From: Muribaculaceae bacterium
Lineage (GTDB): Bacteria > Bacteroidota > Bacteroidia > Bacteroidales > Muribaculaceae
Length of the DNA: 33,929 nucleotides
Assembly: GCA_017555085.1 (NCBI GenBank)
Contig: JAFZHD010000035.1
Span: 1 to 33,929 of the forward strand
Direction of reading: 5' to 3'
The stretch's first letter is position 1. The number at the start of each line of letters is the position of its first letter. Under the pieces are notes generated by a model. That model saw nothing but the letters and a program-made list of their open reading frames with translations, made no database searches and was not told where the DNA came from. The position numbers and the translations under genes were made by a program. Positions 18,049-25,938 of this stretch are shown piece by piece.

Positions 18049-18085
18049 CCCCATAATTTCGCGATGCTTCATTATGGGGCTTCCT
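18049..18085 (-). repeat. Right REP-like palindromic unit of the RAYT cassette
   Basis: This is the exact reverse complement of 17481-17517, so the two units face each other across the transposase gene. A degraded half copy (CATTATGGGACTTC) occurs at 18144-18157, hinting at older rounds of duplication. Confidence 0.8.
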
Positions 18086-18242
18086 ATGGGTAAACATCTG
18101 CGATGTTTCAGCCTACACGAACCTATACACCAATGCGTCCAATCATTATGGGACTTCATTTCTAATATGACAACATTGCCTCAGCCAAGCCTCTTGAGTT
18201 TTGTTCATTTTTACAAACATAAAATCCGAAAAAGAAATATCC

Positions 18243-19496
18243 ATGCTTTCAGTTATAGCCATAGGCGATGAGTTGCTCATCGGGCAGGTCATCGACACCA
18301 ACTCGGGCGATATTGCCCGCACGATTGCGCCCGCAGGGTGGCGCCTCAACGATGTGCAGGTCGTTAGCGACAAGGCCGAGGACATCACTCGCGCCATTGA
18401 CCGCGCATTTGAGTCGAGCAACATCGTTATCACCACCGGCGGCATCGGCCCTACCAAAGACGACATCACCAAGAATACGCTTTGCCAATACTTTGGCGGC
18501 GAGATGATTGAGGACGCCGCCGTTCTCCAAAACGTCAAAGATGTGGTGGAACGCCGCGGCATCAAATTAAACGAACTGACAGCAAGCCAAGCCATTGTGC
18601 CGTCATCGTGCCGCGTAATTCAAAACCGTGTGGGCACAGCACCCATTATGTGGTTTGAGCGCGACGGCAAGATATTAGTATCAATGCCTGGAGTTCCCTT
18701 TGAAACAAGACAAATGTTCCGCGAAGAGGTGTTCCCGCAACTGCTCGAACGCTTCCCGAGCGACTCCGCAATAGAACACCGCACAATGCTCGTGACCGGC
18801 CTCACCGAGTCGGCTCTCGCCATGACTCTCGACCAATGGGAAAACGCCTTGCCTGAGCATCTACACCTCGCTTATTTACCCAAACCCGGACTCATTCGCT
18901 TGCGCCTTGACGGAATGCATCGCGATAAAGATTTCCTCGCCCAAGATATTGACCGCCACTTTGCCCAATTGGCCGAAATCATCGGTGAAAATGTGTTGCA
19001 CATGAGCGATGCCGAGCCACAAGAAATTTTGCTTGAACATCTCAACCGACTTTCACTCACCGTCGCCACTGCCGAGAGTTGCACCGGCGGCAACATCGCC
19101 CACCTCATCACAAGCATAGCTGGCAGTTCAGCGGTCTTTATGGGCAGCGTGGTGGCATATAGCAACGATGTGAAACACCGTCTGTTAGGCGTTAAAAACG
19201 AGACACTTGAACAATACGGAGCCGTGAGCATTCCCACCGTTGAACAAATGGCCGAAGGCGCATGCCGAAGCATCGGCACCGACTGTTCAATCGTTACATC
19301 GGGAATAGCCGGACCAACAGGCGGCACAGCCGACAAGCCGGTCGGAACAGTGTGCATTGCCGTTAAAAGTCCGCTCGGAATCGTGAGCCACACCCACCGC
19401 TTTCCAGGCGACAGAAACCGTGTAATCGAACGCGCGTCAACCACCGCTATCATTATGCTCATTGAACAATTAAAAAGACTTGACAGCCAAAAGTGA
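18243..19496 (+). CDS. cinA: CinA-family protein (nicotinamide-nucleotide amidase/ADP-ribose pyrophosphatase-like)
   Basis: This 417-aa protein has two domains. The N-terminal MoCF/COG1058 domain (residues about 1-170) shows AIGDELLIGQVIDTNSGDIAR and TTGGIGPTKDDITK. The C-terminal CinA/PncC domain (about 260-410) shows TAESCTGGNIAHLIT and TSGIAGPTGGTADKPVGTVC. Full-length CinA proteins hydrolyse nicotinamide mononucleotide to nicotinic acid mononucleotide in pyridine nucleotide recycling and have been linked to competence in some bacteria. The frame extends upstream to a TTG at 18201, but ATG 18243 starts exactly at the conserved MLSVIAIGDELL. Because the window also holds nadE, two steps of NAD metabolism are present, though not in one operon. 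Confidence 0.95.
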   Translation: MLSVIAIGDELLIGQVIDTNSGDIARTIAPAGWRLNDVQVVSDKAEDITRAIDRAFESSNIVITTGGIGPTKDDITKNTLCQYFGGEMIEDAAVLQNVKDVVERRGIKLNELTASQAIVPSSCRVIQNRVGTAPIMWFERDGKILVSMPGVPFETRQMFREEVFPQLLERFPSDSAIEHRTMLVTGLTESALAMTLDQWENALPEHLHLAYLPKPGLIRLRLDGMHRDKDFLAQDIDRHFAQLAEIIGENVLHMSDAEPQEILLEHLNRLSLTVATAESCTGGNIAHLITSIAGSSAVFMGSVVAYSNDVKHRLLGVKNETLEQYGAVSIPTVEQMAEGACRSIGTDCSIVTSGIAGPTGGTADKPVGTVCIAVKSPLGIVSHTHRFPGDRNRVIERASTTAIIMLIEQLKRLDSQK

Positions 19497-19534
19497 AGAA
19501 AATGCAACAAAATCAGAGATTAAAGGTCGAAAAA

Positions 19535-19566
19535 TTTGCGTAATTACAGAAAAATTCGTTACTTTG
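19535..19566 (+). promoter_or_regulatory. Promoter of the rpmB-rpmG-DUF4295 operon
   Basis: TTTG (19535-19538), a 20-nt spacer and TTACTTTG (19559-19566; one mismatch to TAnnTTTG) form a good Bacteroidetes promoter. The leader before rpmB is about 125 nt. Confidence 0.7.
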
Positions 19567-19695
19567 CACTCTGTTTTGTGGCTCATCCTGTAAAGTCGCT
19601 TTGAATGATGCACTTAGCGATGATATGAGAACTGAGATGGCGGCCATCAAGCAACAACTCGTTAATTAATAATAACAAGATAAATAACAACAGCC

Positions 19696-19959
19696 ATGTC
19701 AAAAATTTGTCAAATTACAGGCAAGAAAGCGATGGTTGGTAACAACGTATCGCACTCAAAAAGACGCACAAAGCGTAAATTCAATGTAAACCTCTTCAAC
19801 AAGAAGTTTTACTGGGTAGAGCAGGAAATGTGGATTAGCCTCACTATCTCTGCTGCAGGTCTCCGCACCATCAACAAACTCGGCCTTAACGCTGCTATGA
19901 CGCAAGCTGCCGAAAAAGGTTATTTAACTGATAAGGATATTAAAATTTTAGGATTCTAA
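19696..19959 (+). CDS. rpmB: 50S ribosomal protein L28
   Basis: This 87-aa protein has the L28 pattern: [20 protein letters not shown] at the N-terminus, [19 protein letters not shown], and [19 protein letters not shown] further on. It binds 23S rRNA in the large subunit and is needed for assembly. It is the first gene of a three-gene ribosomal operon with 4 nt to rpmG. Codons are strongly biased toward highly expressed ones. Confidence 0.97.
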   Translation: MSKICQITGKKAMVGNNVSHSKRRTKRKFNVNLFNKKFYWVEQEMWISLTISAAGLRTINKLGLNAAMTQAAEKGYLTDKDIKILGF

Positions 19960-19963
19960 GAAG

Positions 19964-20152
19964 ATGGCAAAGAAAGCTAAAGGTAATCGCGTTCAGGTAA
20001 TCCTCGAATGTACTGAACACAAGGCAAGTGGTATGCCCGGAACTTCTCGTTATATTACTACTAAAAACAGAAAAAATACCACTGAGAGATTGGAACTTAA
20101 GAAATACAACCCCATTCTTAAGAAAGTAACTGTTCACAAAGAAATTAAATAA
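19964..20152 (+). CDS. rpmG: 50S ribosomal protein L33
   Basis: This 62-aa basic protein starts [20 protein letters not shown] and contains [20 protein letters not shown], the L33 signature. Only one cysteine is present (near residue 16), so this is the zinc-free (C-minus) type rather than the CxxC-CxxC type. It lies 4 nt after rpmB and 9 nt before the DUF4295 gene, clearly in one operon. Confidence 0.97.
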   Translation: MAKKAKGNRVQVILECTEHKASGMPGTSRYITTKNRKNTTERLELKKYNPILKKVTVHKEIK

Positions 20153-20161
20153 TACTAAGAT

Positions 20162-20311
20162 ATGGCAAAGAAAACCGTAGCATCATTGCAAAAAGGTGAA
20201 GGTCGTACCTATAGCAAAGTCATCAAAATGGAAAAATCTCCTAAGACTGGCGCTTATGTATTCAAAGAAGAAATGGTACCCAACGAAGCTGTAAAAGAAG
20301 CTTTGAAATAA
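20162..20311 (+). CDS. DUF4295 small basic protein (reported Bacteroidota ribosomal protein bL38)
   Basis: I read this 49-aa ORF by hand from ATG 20162 to TAA 20309-20311; it is too short for many gene finders. It starts MAKKTVASLQKGEGRTYSK and ends EEMVPNEAVKEALK. DUF4295 proteins are found in Bacteroidota directly after rpmG, and from memory the family was identified as a ribosomal protein (bL38) in a Flavobacterium ribosome structure. The position directly after rpmG, the lysine-rich composition and the terminator right behind it all fit. The family match is by recognition, not by search. Confidence 0.9.
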   Translation: MAKKTVASLQKGEGRTYSKVIKMEKSPKTGAYVFKEEMVPNEAVKEALK

Positions 20312-20334
20312 TAGAGAATTCCACCATTCTATAT

Positions 20335-20376
20335 AAACAAACAGCCCCGCTTTTGCGAGGCTGTTTGTTTTTTGTT
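20335..20376 (+). terminator. Terminator of the ribosomal operon
   Basis: AAACAAACAGCC (20335-20346) pairs with GGCTGTTTGTTT (20359-20370), with a smaller CGC/GCG stem inside and a T run after. It begins 23 nt past the DUF4295 stop and separates the operon from the opposing tRNA-Arg. Confidence 0.88.
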
Positions 20377-20391
20377 TATAAGCGTCTTTAG

Positions 20392-20463
20392 TATTCCCGT
20401 GGGGAGTCGAACCCCAATCGTTGGAACCGGAATCCAATATTCTATCCATTGAACTACGGGAAC
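20392..20463 (-). tRNA. tRNA-Arg (anticodon CCG)
   Basis: The minus-strand cloverleaf has acceptor GTTCCCG pairing with CGGGAAT (one G-T pair), anticodon loop with CCG in GATTCCGGTTCC, and T loop GTTCGAC. CCA is not encoded. The gene faces the ribosomal operon and is divergent from ung. Confidence 0.93.
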
Positions 20464-20488
20464 ATGCGATTATTTCTCAAATCGTGTG

Positions 20489-20520
20489 CAAAAGTAATGG
20501 TTTTTTTGTAGTTTTGCAAG
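20489..20520. promoter_or_regulatory. Interlocked divergent promoter elements of tRNA-Arg(CCG) and ung
   Basis: On the minus strand TACTTTTG (20489-20496) with CTTG 20 nt upstream (20517-20520) serves the tRNA. On the plus strand TAGTTTTG (20509-20516) serves ung, 33 nt before its ATG. The ung -7 box lies inside the tRNA spacer, so the two polymerases should compete. Confidence 0.55.
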
Positions 20521-20548
20521 TGATAAACAAAACATCAACCAACAGCCG

Positions 20549-21211
20549 ATGAATGTAAAAATAGAAGCATCTTGGAAAGAACAACTTGCCACCGAATGGG
20601 ACAAGGAGTACTTTGTCAGACTCACCGATTTTGTGCGTGAGCAATATAGCAGCCGACAGGTTTTCCCGCCAGCATCAAAGATATTTGCCGCGTTTGACGC
20701 ATGCCCGTTCGACCAAGTCAAGGTGGTAATTCTCGGCCAAGACCCCTATCACGATGTGGGCCAAGCCAACGGCTTGTGCTTTTCGGTTGCTCCCGGCATC
20801 GCTATGCCGCCTTCATTGGTAAACATCTTCAAGGAAATTCGCGACGACTTGGGCAAACCTATGCCCGAGAACGGTGATTTGAGCCGTTGGGCCAACCAAG
20901 GTGTGCTGCTCCTCAACGCAACCCTCACCGTTGAAGCCCACAAGGCGGCCTCACACCAAGGTAAAGGCTGGGAACAGTTTACCGACGAGGTGATTATGCG
21001 ACTTGCACAAGACCGCGAGGGTTTGGTGTTTATGCTATGGGGCTCATACGCCATCAAAAAAGGCGCATTCATTGACCGCAACCGCCACTTGGTGCTCACC
21101 TCGCCCCACCCCTCGCCTTTGAGCGCATATCGCGGCTTCTTTGGCAACAAGCATTTTTCAAGAGCAAACGAATATCTCACATCACAAGACAAAACCCCGA
21201 TAGAATGGTAA
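20549..21211 (+). CDS. ung: Uracil-DNA glycosylase (family 1)
   Basis: This 220-aa enzyme removes uracil from DNA, the first step of base excision repair. Family-1 motifs are clear: the water-activating GQDPYHDVGQANGLCFSV (Asp near residue 66), the mid-domain GVLLLNATLTVEAHKAASH, MLWGSYAIKKG, and the uracil-binding/minor-groove motif SPHPSPLSAYRGFFG near residue 190. Length is normal for the family. The stop overlaps the next start by 7 nt, indicating translational coupling with the C_GCAxxG_C_C gene. Confidence 0.97.
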   Translation: MNVKIEASWKEQLATEWDKEYFVRLTDFVREQYSSRQVFPPASKIFAAFDACPFDQVKVVILGQDPYHDVGQANGLCFSVAPGIAMPPSLVNIFKEIRDDLGKPMPENGDLSRWANQGVLLLNATLTVEAHKAASHQGKGWEQFTDEVIMRLAQDREGLVFMLWGSYAIKKGAFIDRNRHLVLTSPHPSPLSAYRGFFGNKHFSRANEYLTSQDKTPIEW

Positions 21212-21600
21212 AATATACTCTCGACGAGCGCATAGCCCGCGCACGACAATTACACAAAGACGGTTACAACTGCGCCCAATGTGTCGTAATGGCATTTGAC
21301 GACATCTATGACTTGGACACCAACACCGCAGCAAAGGTATCGGCCGGAATGGGTGGCGGAGTGGGAGGACAACGCCAAGTGTGCGGCACCGTTTCGGGCA
21401 TGGCTATGACATTAGGGCTCACACAGTATGCCTCGCCTGCCGACAAAGCTGCTACATATCAAGCAGTGAAAGATTACAGCAACGAGTTTACCGCTATCAA
21501 CGGCTCAATCGTGTGCAGCGAATTGCTGAAAGCCGGCCGCAAACCTTGCATCGAACTGATTATTGACGCCATCACAATTATCGACAAGAAATTGCGTTAA
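21205..21600 (+). CDS. C_GCAxxG_C_C family protein (putative redox-active)
   Basis: This 131-aa protein shows the spaced cysteine pattern that defines the family (Pfam C_GCAxxG_C_C): GYNCAQCVV near residue 20, a glycine-rich GMGGGVGGQRQVCGTVSG near residue 50, NGSIVCSELL and KPCIELI near the end. It has no signal peptide and should be cytoplasmic. The cysteine layout suggests redox or metal binding, but the biochemical function is not established. The ATG overlaps the 3' end of ung by 7 nt, and the next gene starts 7 nt after its stop. Confidence 0.9.
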   Translation: MVKYTLDERIARARQLHKDGYNCAQCVVMAFDDIYDLDTNTAAKVSAGMGGGVGGQRQVCGTVSGMAMTLGLTQYASPADKAATYQAVKDYSNEFTAINGSIVCSELLKAGRKPCIELIIDAITIIDKKLR

Positions 21601-21607
21601 TTATATA

Positions 21608-22867
21608 ATGAGTATTCTCAAACGCATAGCAACCACTTTTGCCCTCATCGCCGCACTCGCTGCCAATGCAGCCGACACGATGAACGGCATCTTTCACCCC
21701 GACTTTCACACTCTTGAAGTAAAAGTCGATGGCAACGACTATGCACCGCCCATTATCTCACTCAACTCCGACGACCGCATCAACATCTCGTTTGATGAAA
21801 TTGCCGACGACACGCGCTATTTGCGCTACTCGCTCGTTCACTGCGACTCACAATGGCAACCGTCGGGACTCGTTGACCCCGAATTTGTTGACGGGTTCAA
21901 CTTGGGCAACATTGACCAATATGAATTTTCGCAACTCACCACGACCCACTATGTTCACTACTCGTTGAGCATACCCAACGACGAGGTGCGATTTACCATA
22001 TCTGGCAACTATCTCGTTAAGATATTTGACGAATCTGACCCCGACAACACTCTGCTCCAAGCACGATTTATGGTATGTGAAAACACTATGAAAGCGACTG
22101 CTGATGTCACATCGCGCACCGATGTTGACTACAACGGCTCAAAACAGCAACTGTCAATTGAGGTCAACACTATGAACGAAAAAGTGCTCAACATGTATCA
22201 AGACCTCAATGTTGTCATCACACAAAACGGCCGATATGACAATGCTTCATCAATCAAAGCACCGATGAGAGTTGCGAGCAACAAAGCATATTATGAGCAT
22301 CAAAAGCCGCTGATTTTTGACGGTGGCAACGAATATCGCCGCATGGAAACAGTATCGACCACCTATCCCGGCATGGGCGTTGACGGCATTGAATACTCCG
22401 ACCCATACTATCACATGATTCTTGCCACAGACAAGCCCCGTTATCATACAAGTTACATATATGACCAAACACAATTCGGCCGATTTACGGTGCGCGAATA
22501 CAACTCGTCGGCAAGCGAAATCGAAGCCGACTATGTGATAACCCATTTCTCTCTCGAAATGCCCGAACTGATTAACAGCGACATATTCATCGAGGGCGAT
22601 TTCACCCACCGCCGATATGGCCCCGACTCGCGCATGCACTACAACCGTGCCACCGGAGCCTACGAAATAAGTCTATTACTCAAACAAGGGGCTTACAACT
22701 ATCAATATGTAGCTTTGCCTATCGGCTCCGAACAAGGTCTGACATCAATAGTCGAAGGCAACTTTTATCAGACCGTTAACCAATATGTGGTAACAGTATA
22801 TCATCGCAAGAGCGGCGAACGCTATGACCGCCTTGTGGCTGCAACGATAATTCACTCGGGACGCTAA
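21608..22867 (+). CDS. DUF5103 protein, type IX secretion system plug-like
   Basis: This is a 419-aa protein from ATG 21608; an upstream in-frame ATG at 21563 lies inside the previous gene and would spoil the signal peptide. The N-terminus MSILKRIATTFALIAALAANA is a Sec signal. The body is beta-rich, with YLRYSLVHCDSQWQPSGL, PNDEVRFTISGNYLVKIF and FIEGDFTHRRYGPDSRM typical of DUF5103. Pfam now names its parts after the Plug of the T9SS SprA translocon, a periplasmic protein that closes the channel. DUF5103 proteins also occur in Bacteroidales not known to run a full T9SS, so a role in secretion here is not certain. No other T9SS component lies in the window. Confidence 0.82.
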   Translation: MSILKRIATTFALIAALAANAADTMNGIFHPDFHTLEVKVDGNDYAPPIISLNSDDRINISFDEIADDTRYLRYSLVHCDSQWQPSGLVDPEFVDGFNLGNIDQYEFSQLTTTHYVHYSLSIPNDEVRFTISGNYLVKIFDESDPDNTLLQARFMVCENTMKATADVTSRTDVDYNGSKQQLSIEVNTMNEKVLNMYQDLNVVITQNGRYDNASSIKAPMRVASNKAYYEHQKPLIFDGGNEYRRMETVSTTYPGMGVDGIEYSDPYYHMILATDKPRYHTSYIYDQTQFGRFTVREYNSSASEIEADYVITHFSLEMPELINSDIFIEGDFTHRRYGPDSRMHYNRATGAYEISLLLKQGAYNYQYVALPIGSEQGLTSIVEGNFYQTVNQYVVTVYHRKSGERYDRLVAATIIHSGR

Positions 22868-22889
22868 ATTCCGATAACCATATTTATTA

Positions 22890-23501
22890 ATGAAAGAAAC
22901 AACAGAGGAAGAAATTATGCTTCAAATTAAAGATACACTCGTGTCGCTCGACCTTGCCGAGCAATTTTTCTTGTGCGACCTTGACACATGTTTGGGCGAA
23001 TGCTGCATCGAAGGCGATGCCGGCGCTCCCATCACAAAAGAAGAGTATGAAAAAATCAAAGAAATCTTGCCCGAGATTTGGGACGATTTGTTGCCCCAAG
23101 CCCAAGAGGTAATCAACGAGCAAGGTGTGGGATATATTGACGAAGAGGGCGACTTGGTTACATCAATCGTTAACAACCGCAACTGCGTGTTTACCTGCTA
23201 CGCTCCGGGCGGAATGTGCCAATGTGCCATCGAAAAAACCTATCGTGCCGGTAAAATAGACTTTTACAAACCCATTTCGTGCCACCTCTACCCCATTCGT
23301 CTAAAAGAATACTCAACTTTCACAGCCGTAAACTATCATCGTTGGAAGATATGCAAATGCGCCGAATTGTTAGGACGCAAAAACGGCGTGAGATTATATC
23401 AGTTCCTTAAAGAACCACTCACACGCCGTTTTGGTAAAGAATGGTATGACGAGTTGTGCCTCGCTTGCGAAGCCTACCTCGCTGAATATTCTAATCAGTA
23501 A
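22890..23501 (+). CDS. DUF3109 family cysteine-rich protein
   Basis: This 203-aa cytoplasmic protein carries many cysteines in the DUF3109 pattern: FFLCDLDTCLGECCIEGDAG near residue 30, NNRNCVFTCYAPGGMCQCAIE near residue 97 (described in part), DFYKPISCHLYPIR, and WKICKCAELLG. The last resembles the YkgJ-type zinc/iron-chelating cluster, so metal binding is likely. Function is unknown. Relatives usually start at the MLQIKDTLVSLD position, so ATG 22917 may be the true start; ATG 22890 adds nine residues. The 3' end overlaps that of the convergent PepSY-like gene by 11 nt. Confidence 0.88.
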   Translation: MKETTEEEIMLQIKDTLVSLDLAEQFFLCDLDTCLGECCIEGDAGAPITKEEYEKIKEILPEIWDDLLPQAQEVINEQGVGYIDEEGDLVTSIVNNRNCVFTCYAPGGMCQCAIEKTYRAGKIDFYKPISCHLYPIRLKEYSTFTAVNYHRWKICKCAELLGRKNGVRLYQFLKEPLTRRFGKEWYDELCLACEAYLAEYSNQ

Positions 23502-23940
23502 TGTATTGGAGGTTGCCGTCGATGTCAAAAACGATTTCGTCGTTTCTCATCACGCGCAAATCAACCTTGATGTTGTAACGGTTAAATTCCACTTCATCAA
23601 CCTTGCCAAGGACATCGCGTGCTTCAAGTTCGGCATAAGCCTTAGCGGGAAGAATCTGTTTGAGCACCGATTTAGACACTCGGCGAGTGCCTCCGTCTAT
23701 TTTGAGCAATTTGCCGTCAGCGTCAAATTCAAGGTCAACGCCATTGCGAAGTTCAACATCATAATGACCGTCATCATCGCGTTCACATGTGCGATAACCT
23801 TCCGATGCATAATTCTTTTGGATAAATGCTTTCGCGTTTTCGGGAAGCATATTGGCATTTACATATTGGTCGGCACGAGCAGGGAGAATTGCCACGATAG
23901 CCACTGCGAGCACAGCTGCAAGTCTTGATAAAGTTTTCAT
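23491..23940 (-). CDS. PepSY-like (DUF2874-type) periplasmic protein
   Basis: This 149-aa protein has a Sec signal peptide (residues 1-23, ending ARADQ). Two PepSY-like repeats follow: one includes AKAFIQKNY and YDVELRNGVDLEFDADGKLLKIDG, the other VDEVEFNRYNIKVDLRV and DEIVFDIDGNLQYITD. Such small proteins are common and often paralogous in Bacteroidales and resemble the beta-lactamase-inhibitor-like fold. They may act as folding aids or inhibitors in the envelope, but no partner is known here. It is monocistronic, with its end overlapping the DUF3109 gene. Confidence 0.83.
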   Translation of the reverse strand: MKTLSRLAAVLAVAIVAILPARADQYVNANMLPENAKAFIQKNYASEGYRTCERDDDGHYDVELRNGVDLEFDADGKLLKIDGGTRRVSKSVLKQILPAKAYAELEARDVLGKVDEVEFNRYNIKVDLRVMRNDEIVFDIDGNLQYITD

Positions 23941-23978
23941 GTTTGCTTAAATTTAATGATTAGTATATCCATAAGACA

Positions 23979-24014
23979 ACAAGCCGAGTAAATCGTTTAA
24001 TTTACTCGGCTTGT
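23979..24014 (-). terminator. Terminator of typA
   Basis: A 15-bp perfect stem (ACAAGCCGAGTAAAT with ATTTACTCGGCTTGT) has a 6-nt loop and lies 26 nt past the typA stop. The minus-strand T run is short and interrupted, while the plus strand has TTTT, so it may act in both directions. Confidence 0.75.
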
Positions 24015-24039
24015 TTTATTGTTTATTAACGAAAAGTCA

Positions 24040-25839
24040 TTACACTTTGTTGGCGCGTTTACGCTCGATTTCGTCAAGGATAATCTTGCGAATGCGCAAG
24101 TGGTGGGGTGTCACCTCAACATATTCATCTTCCTTGATATATTCCAACGCTTCTTCGAGACTGAACACAATGGGAGGAATGATGCGGGCTTTGTCATCGG
24201 CACCTGATGCACGCATATTTGTCAATTTCTTTGACTTGGTAACATTCACCACGATATCGTTGTCCTTGGCGTTTTCGCCCACAACCTGACCGGCATACAC
24301 CTCTTCTTGGGGGAAGATGAAGAAGCGGCCACGGTCTTGTAACTTGTCAATTGCATAGGCGTATGCTGTACCGGACTCCATTGCGATGAGCGAGCCGTTT
24401 GTGCGACGCTCTATATCGCCCTTCCAAGGCTGATATTCAAGGAAACGGTGAGCCATAATAGCCTCGCCAGCCGATGCGGTAAGCACATTGTTACGCAAAC
24501 CGATAATACCGCGCGAAGGTATTTGAAACTCCATGTGAACGCGGTCGTTTTGTGCGTTCATCGCAAGCATTTCGCCCTTGCGGCGAGTTACCATATCAAT
24601 AATTTTGCTTGAATATTCTTCGGTCACATTGATTGTGAGCATTTCGACAGGCTCACATTTCACACCGTCAATTTCGCGAATAATAACTTGTGGCTGACCC
24701 ACTTGCAATTCATAACCTTCGCGGCGCATAGTTTCAATCAACACCGACAAGTGAAGCACACCGCGGCCAAATACGGTCCACACATCTTCGTGGTCGGCCT
24801 TGGTCACTCTCAACGCGAGGTTGCGGTCAAGTTCTTTTGTCAAGCGGTCAGAGATGTGGCGTGAAGTCACAAATTTACCGTCGCGACCAAAGAAAGGACT
24901 ATCGTTGATTGTGAATGTCATTGACATTGTGGGCTCGTCGATAGCGATACGGGGAAGAGGCTCGGGATTGGCCAAACAAGCAACTGTGTCGCCGATTTCA
25001 AAGCCTTCGATACCTACCAATGCACAAATATCGCCACTCTTGACGCTATCAACCTTTTTGCGGCCCATACCTTCAAAGACATGCAATTCTTTGATGCGCT
25101 GTTTTACAGTCGAACCGTCGCGCTTGCAAAGAGCGATATCCATGCCTTCGCGCAACTCGCCTCGGTGAACGCGACCGATTGCGATGCGACCCACATAAGC
25201 CGAGAAATCAAGCGAAGTGATGAGCATCTGCGCATCGCCTTCAATCACTTCTGGCTCGGGAATATGCTCAATGATAGCATCAAGCAAAGGAAGGATGTTT
25301 TCGCTTGGTTGTCGCCAATCGGTACTCATCCAGCCCTGTTTTGCCGAACCGAAAATTGTGGGGAAGTCAAGTTGTTCTTCTGTCGCATCGAGGTTAAACA
25401 TGAGGTCAAACACCATTTCTTGCACCTCATCGGGGCGACAGTTGGGCTTGTCAACCTTGTTAACCACAACCACCGGTTTAAGTCCCATTTGAATGGCTTT
25501 TTGAAGCACAAAACGAGTTTGAGGCATGGGGCCTTCAAAAGCGTCAACCAAAAGCAAACATCCGTCGGCCATGTTGAGCACTCGCTCCACCTCGCCACCA
25601 AAGTCGGCGTGTCCGGGGGTATCTATAATGTTGATTTTATAGTCTTTATAATTGATAGAGACATTTTTTGAGAGAATAGTGATGCCACGCTCGCGTTCCA
25701 AGTCGTTGTTGTCGAGAATGAGTTCACCCGCGTTTTGATTTTCGCGGAAAAGGTTACCTGCGAGCAACATTTTGTCCACGATTGTAGTTTTACCGTGGTC
25801 AACGTGAGCAATAATGGCAATGTTTCTTATCTTCTGCAT
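24040..25839 (-). CDS. typA: Ribosome-associated GTPase TypA/BipA
   Basis: This 599-aa translational GTPase has the full set of elements: P-loop [15 protein letters not shown] (residues 11-25), switch [11 protein letters not shown]3 [14 protein letters not shown], and G4 [14 protein letters not shown], then beta-barrel and EF-G-like domains. The TypA-specific C-terminal part includes [20 protein letters not shown] and ends with a basic tail ([16 protein letters not shown]). BipA helps large-subunit assembly and adaptation to cold or stress. It is transcribed alone from a TAACTTTG element (25871-25878 on the minus strand), 99 nt from the gene upstream. Confidence 0.97.
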   Translation of the reverse strand: MQKIRNIAIIAHVDHGKTTIVDKMLLAGNLFRENQNAGELILDNNDLERERGITILSKNVSINYKDYKINIIDTPGHADFGGEVERVLNMADGCLLLVDAFEGPMPQTRFVLQKAIQMGLKPVVVVNKVDKPNCRPDEVQEMVFDLMFNLDATEEQLDFPTIFGSAKQGWMSTDWRQPSENILPLLDAIIEHIPEPEVIEGDAQMLITSLDFSAYVGRIAIGRVHRGELREGMDIALCKRDGSTVKQRIKELHVFEGMGRKKVDSVKSGDICALVGIEGFEIGDTVACLANPEPLPRIAIDEPTMSMTFTINDSPFFGRDGKFVTSRHISDRLTKELDRNLALRVTKADHEDVWTVFGRGVLHLSVLIETMRREGYELQVGQPQVIIREIDGVKCEPVEMLTINVTEEYSSKIIDMVTRRKGEMLAMNAQNDRVHMEFQIPSRGIIGLRNNVLTASAGEAIMAHRFLEYQPWKGDIERRTNGSLIAMESGTAYAYAIDKLQDRGRFFIFPQEEVYAGQVVGENAKDNDIVVNVTKSKKLTNMRASGADDKARIIPPIVFSLEEALEYIKEDEYVEVTPHHLRIRKIILDEIERKRANKV

Positions 25840-25870
25840 ACCTATTGAAAAAACCTTTAATTTGAAAGTG

Positions 25871-25878
25871 CAAAGTTA
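25871..25878 (-). promoter_or_regulatory. Putative -7 element of typA
   Basis: On the minus strand this is TAACTTTG, a full match to TAnnTTTG, 32 nt before the typA ATG. The matching -33 box is not clear. Confidence 0.55.
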
Positions 25879-25938
25879 CAAATTTTAGAGCATATATCCG
25901 TTGCTTTTGCCCATTTTTGCGTTCCTAATCACTGCTCG

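Noticed and set aside
18201..18242. TTG start giving a 14-residue extension of CinA
   Set aside because: ATG 18243 coincides with the conserved start of the family domain.
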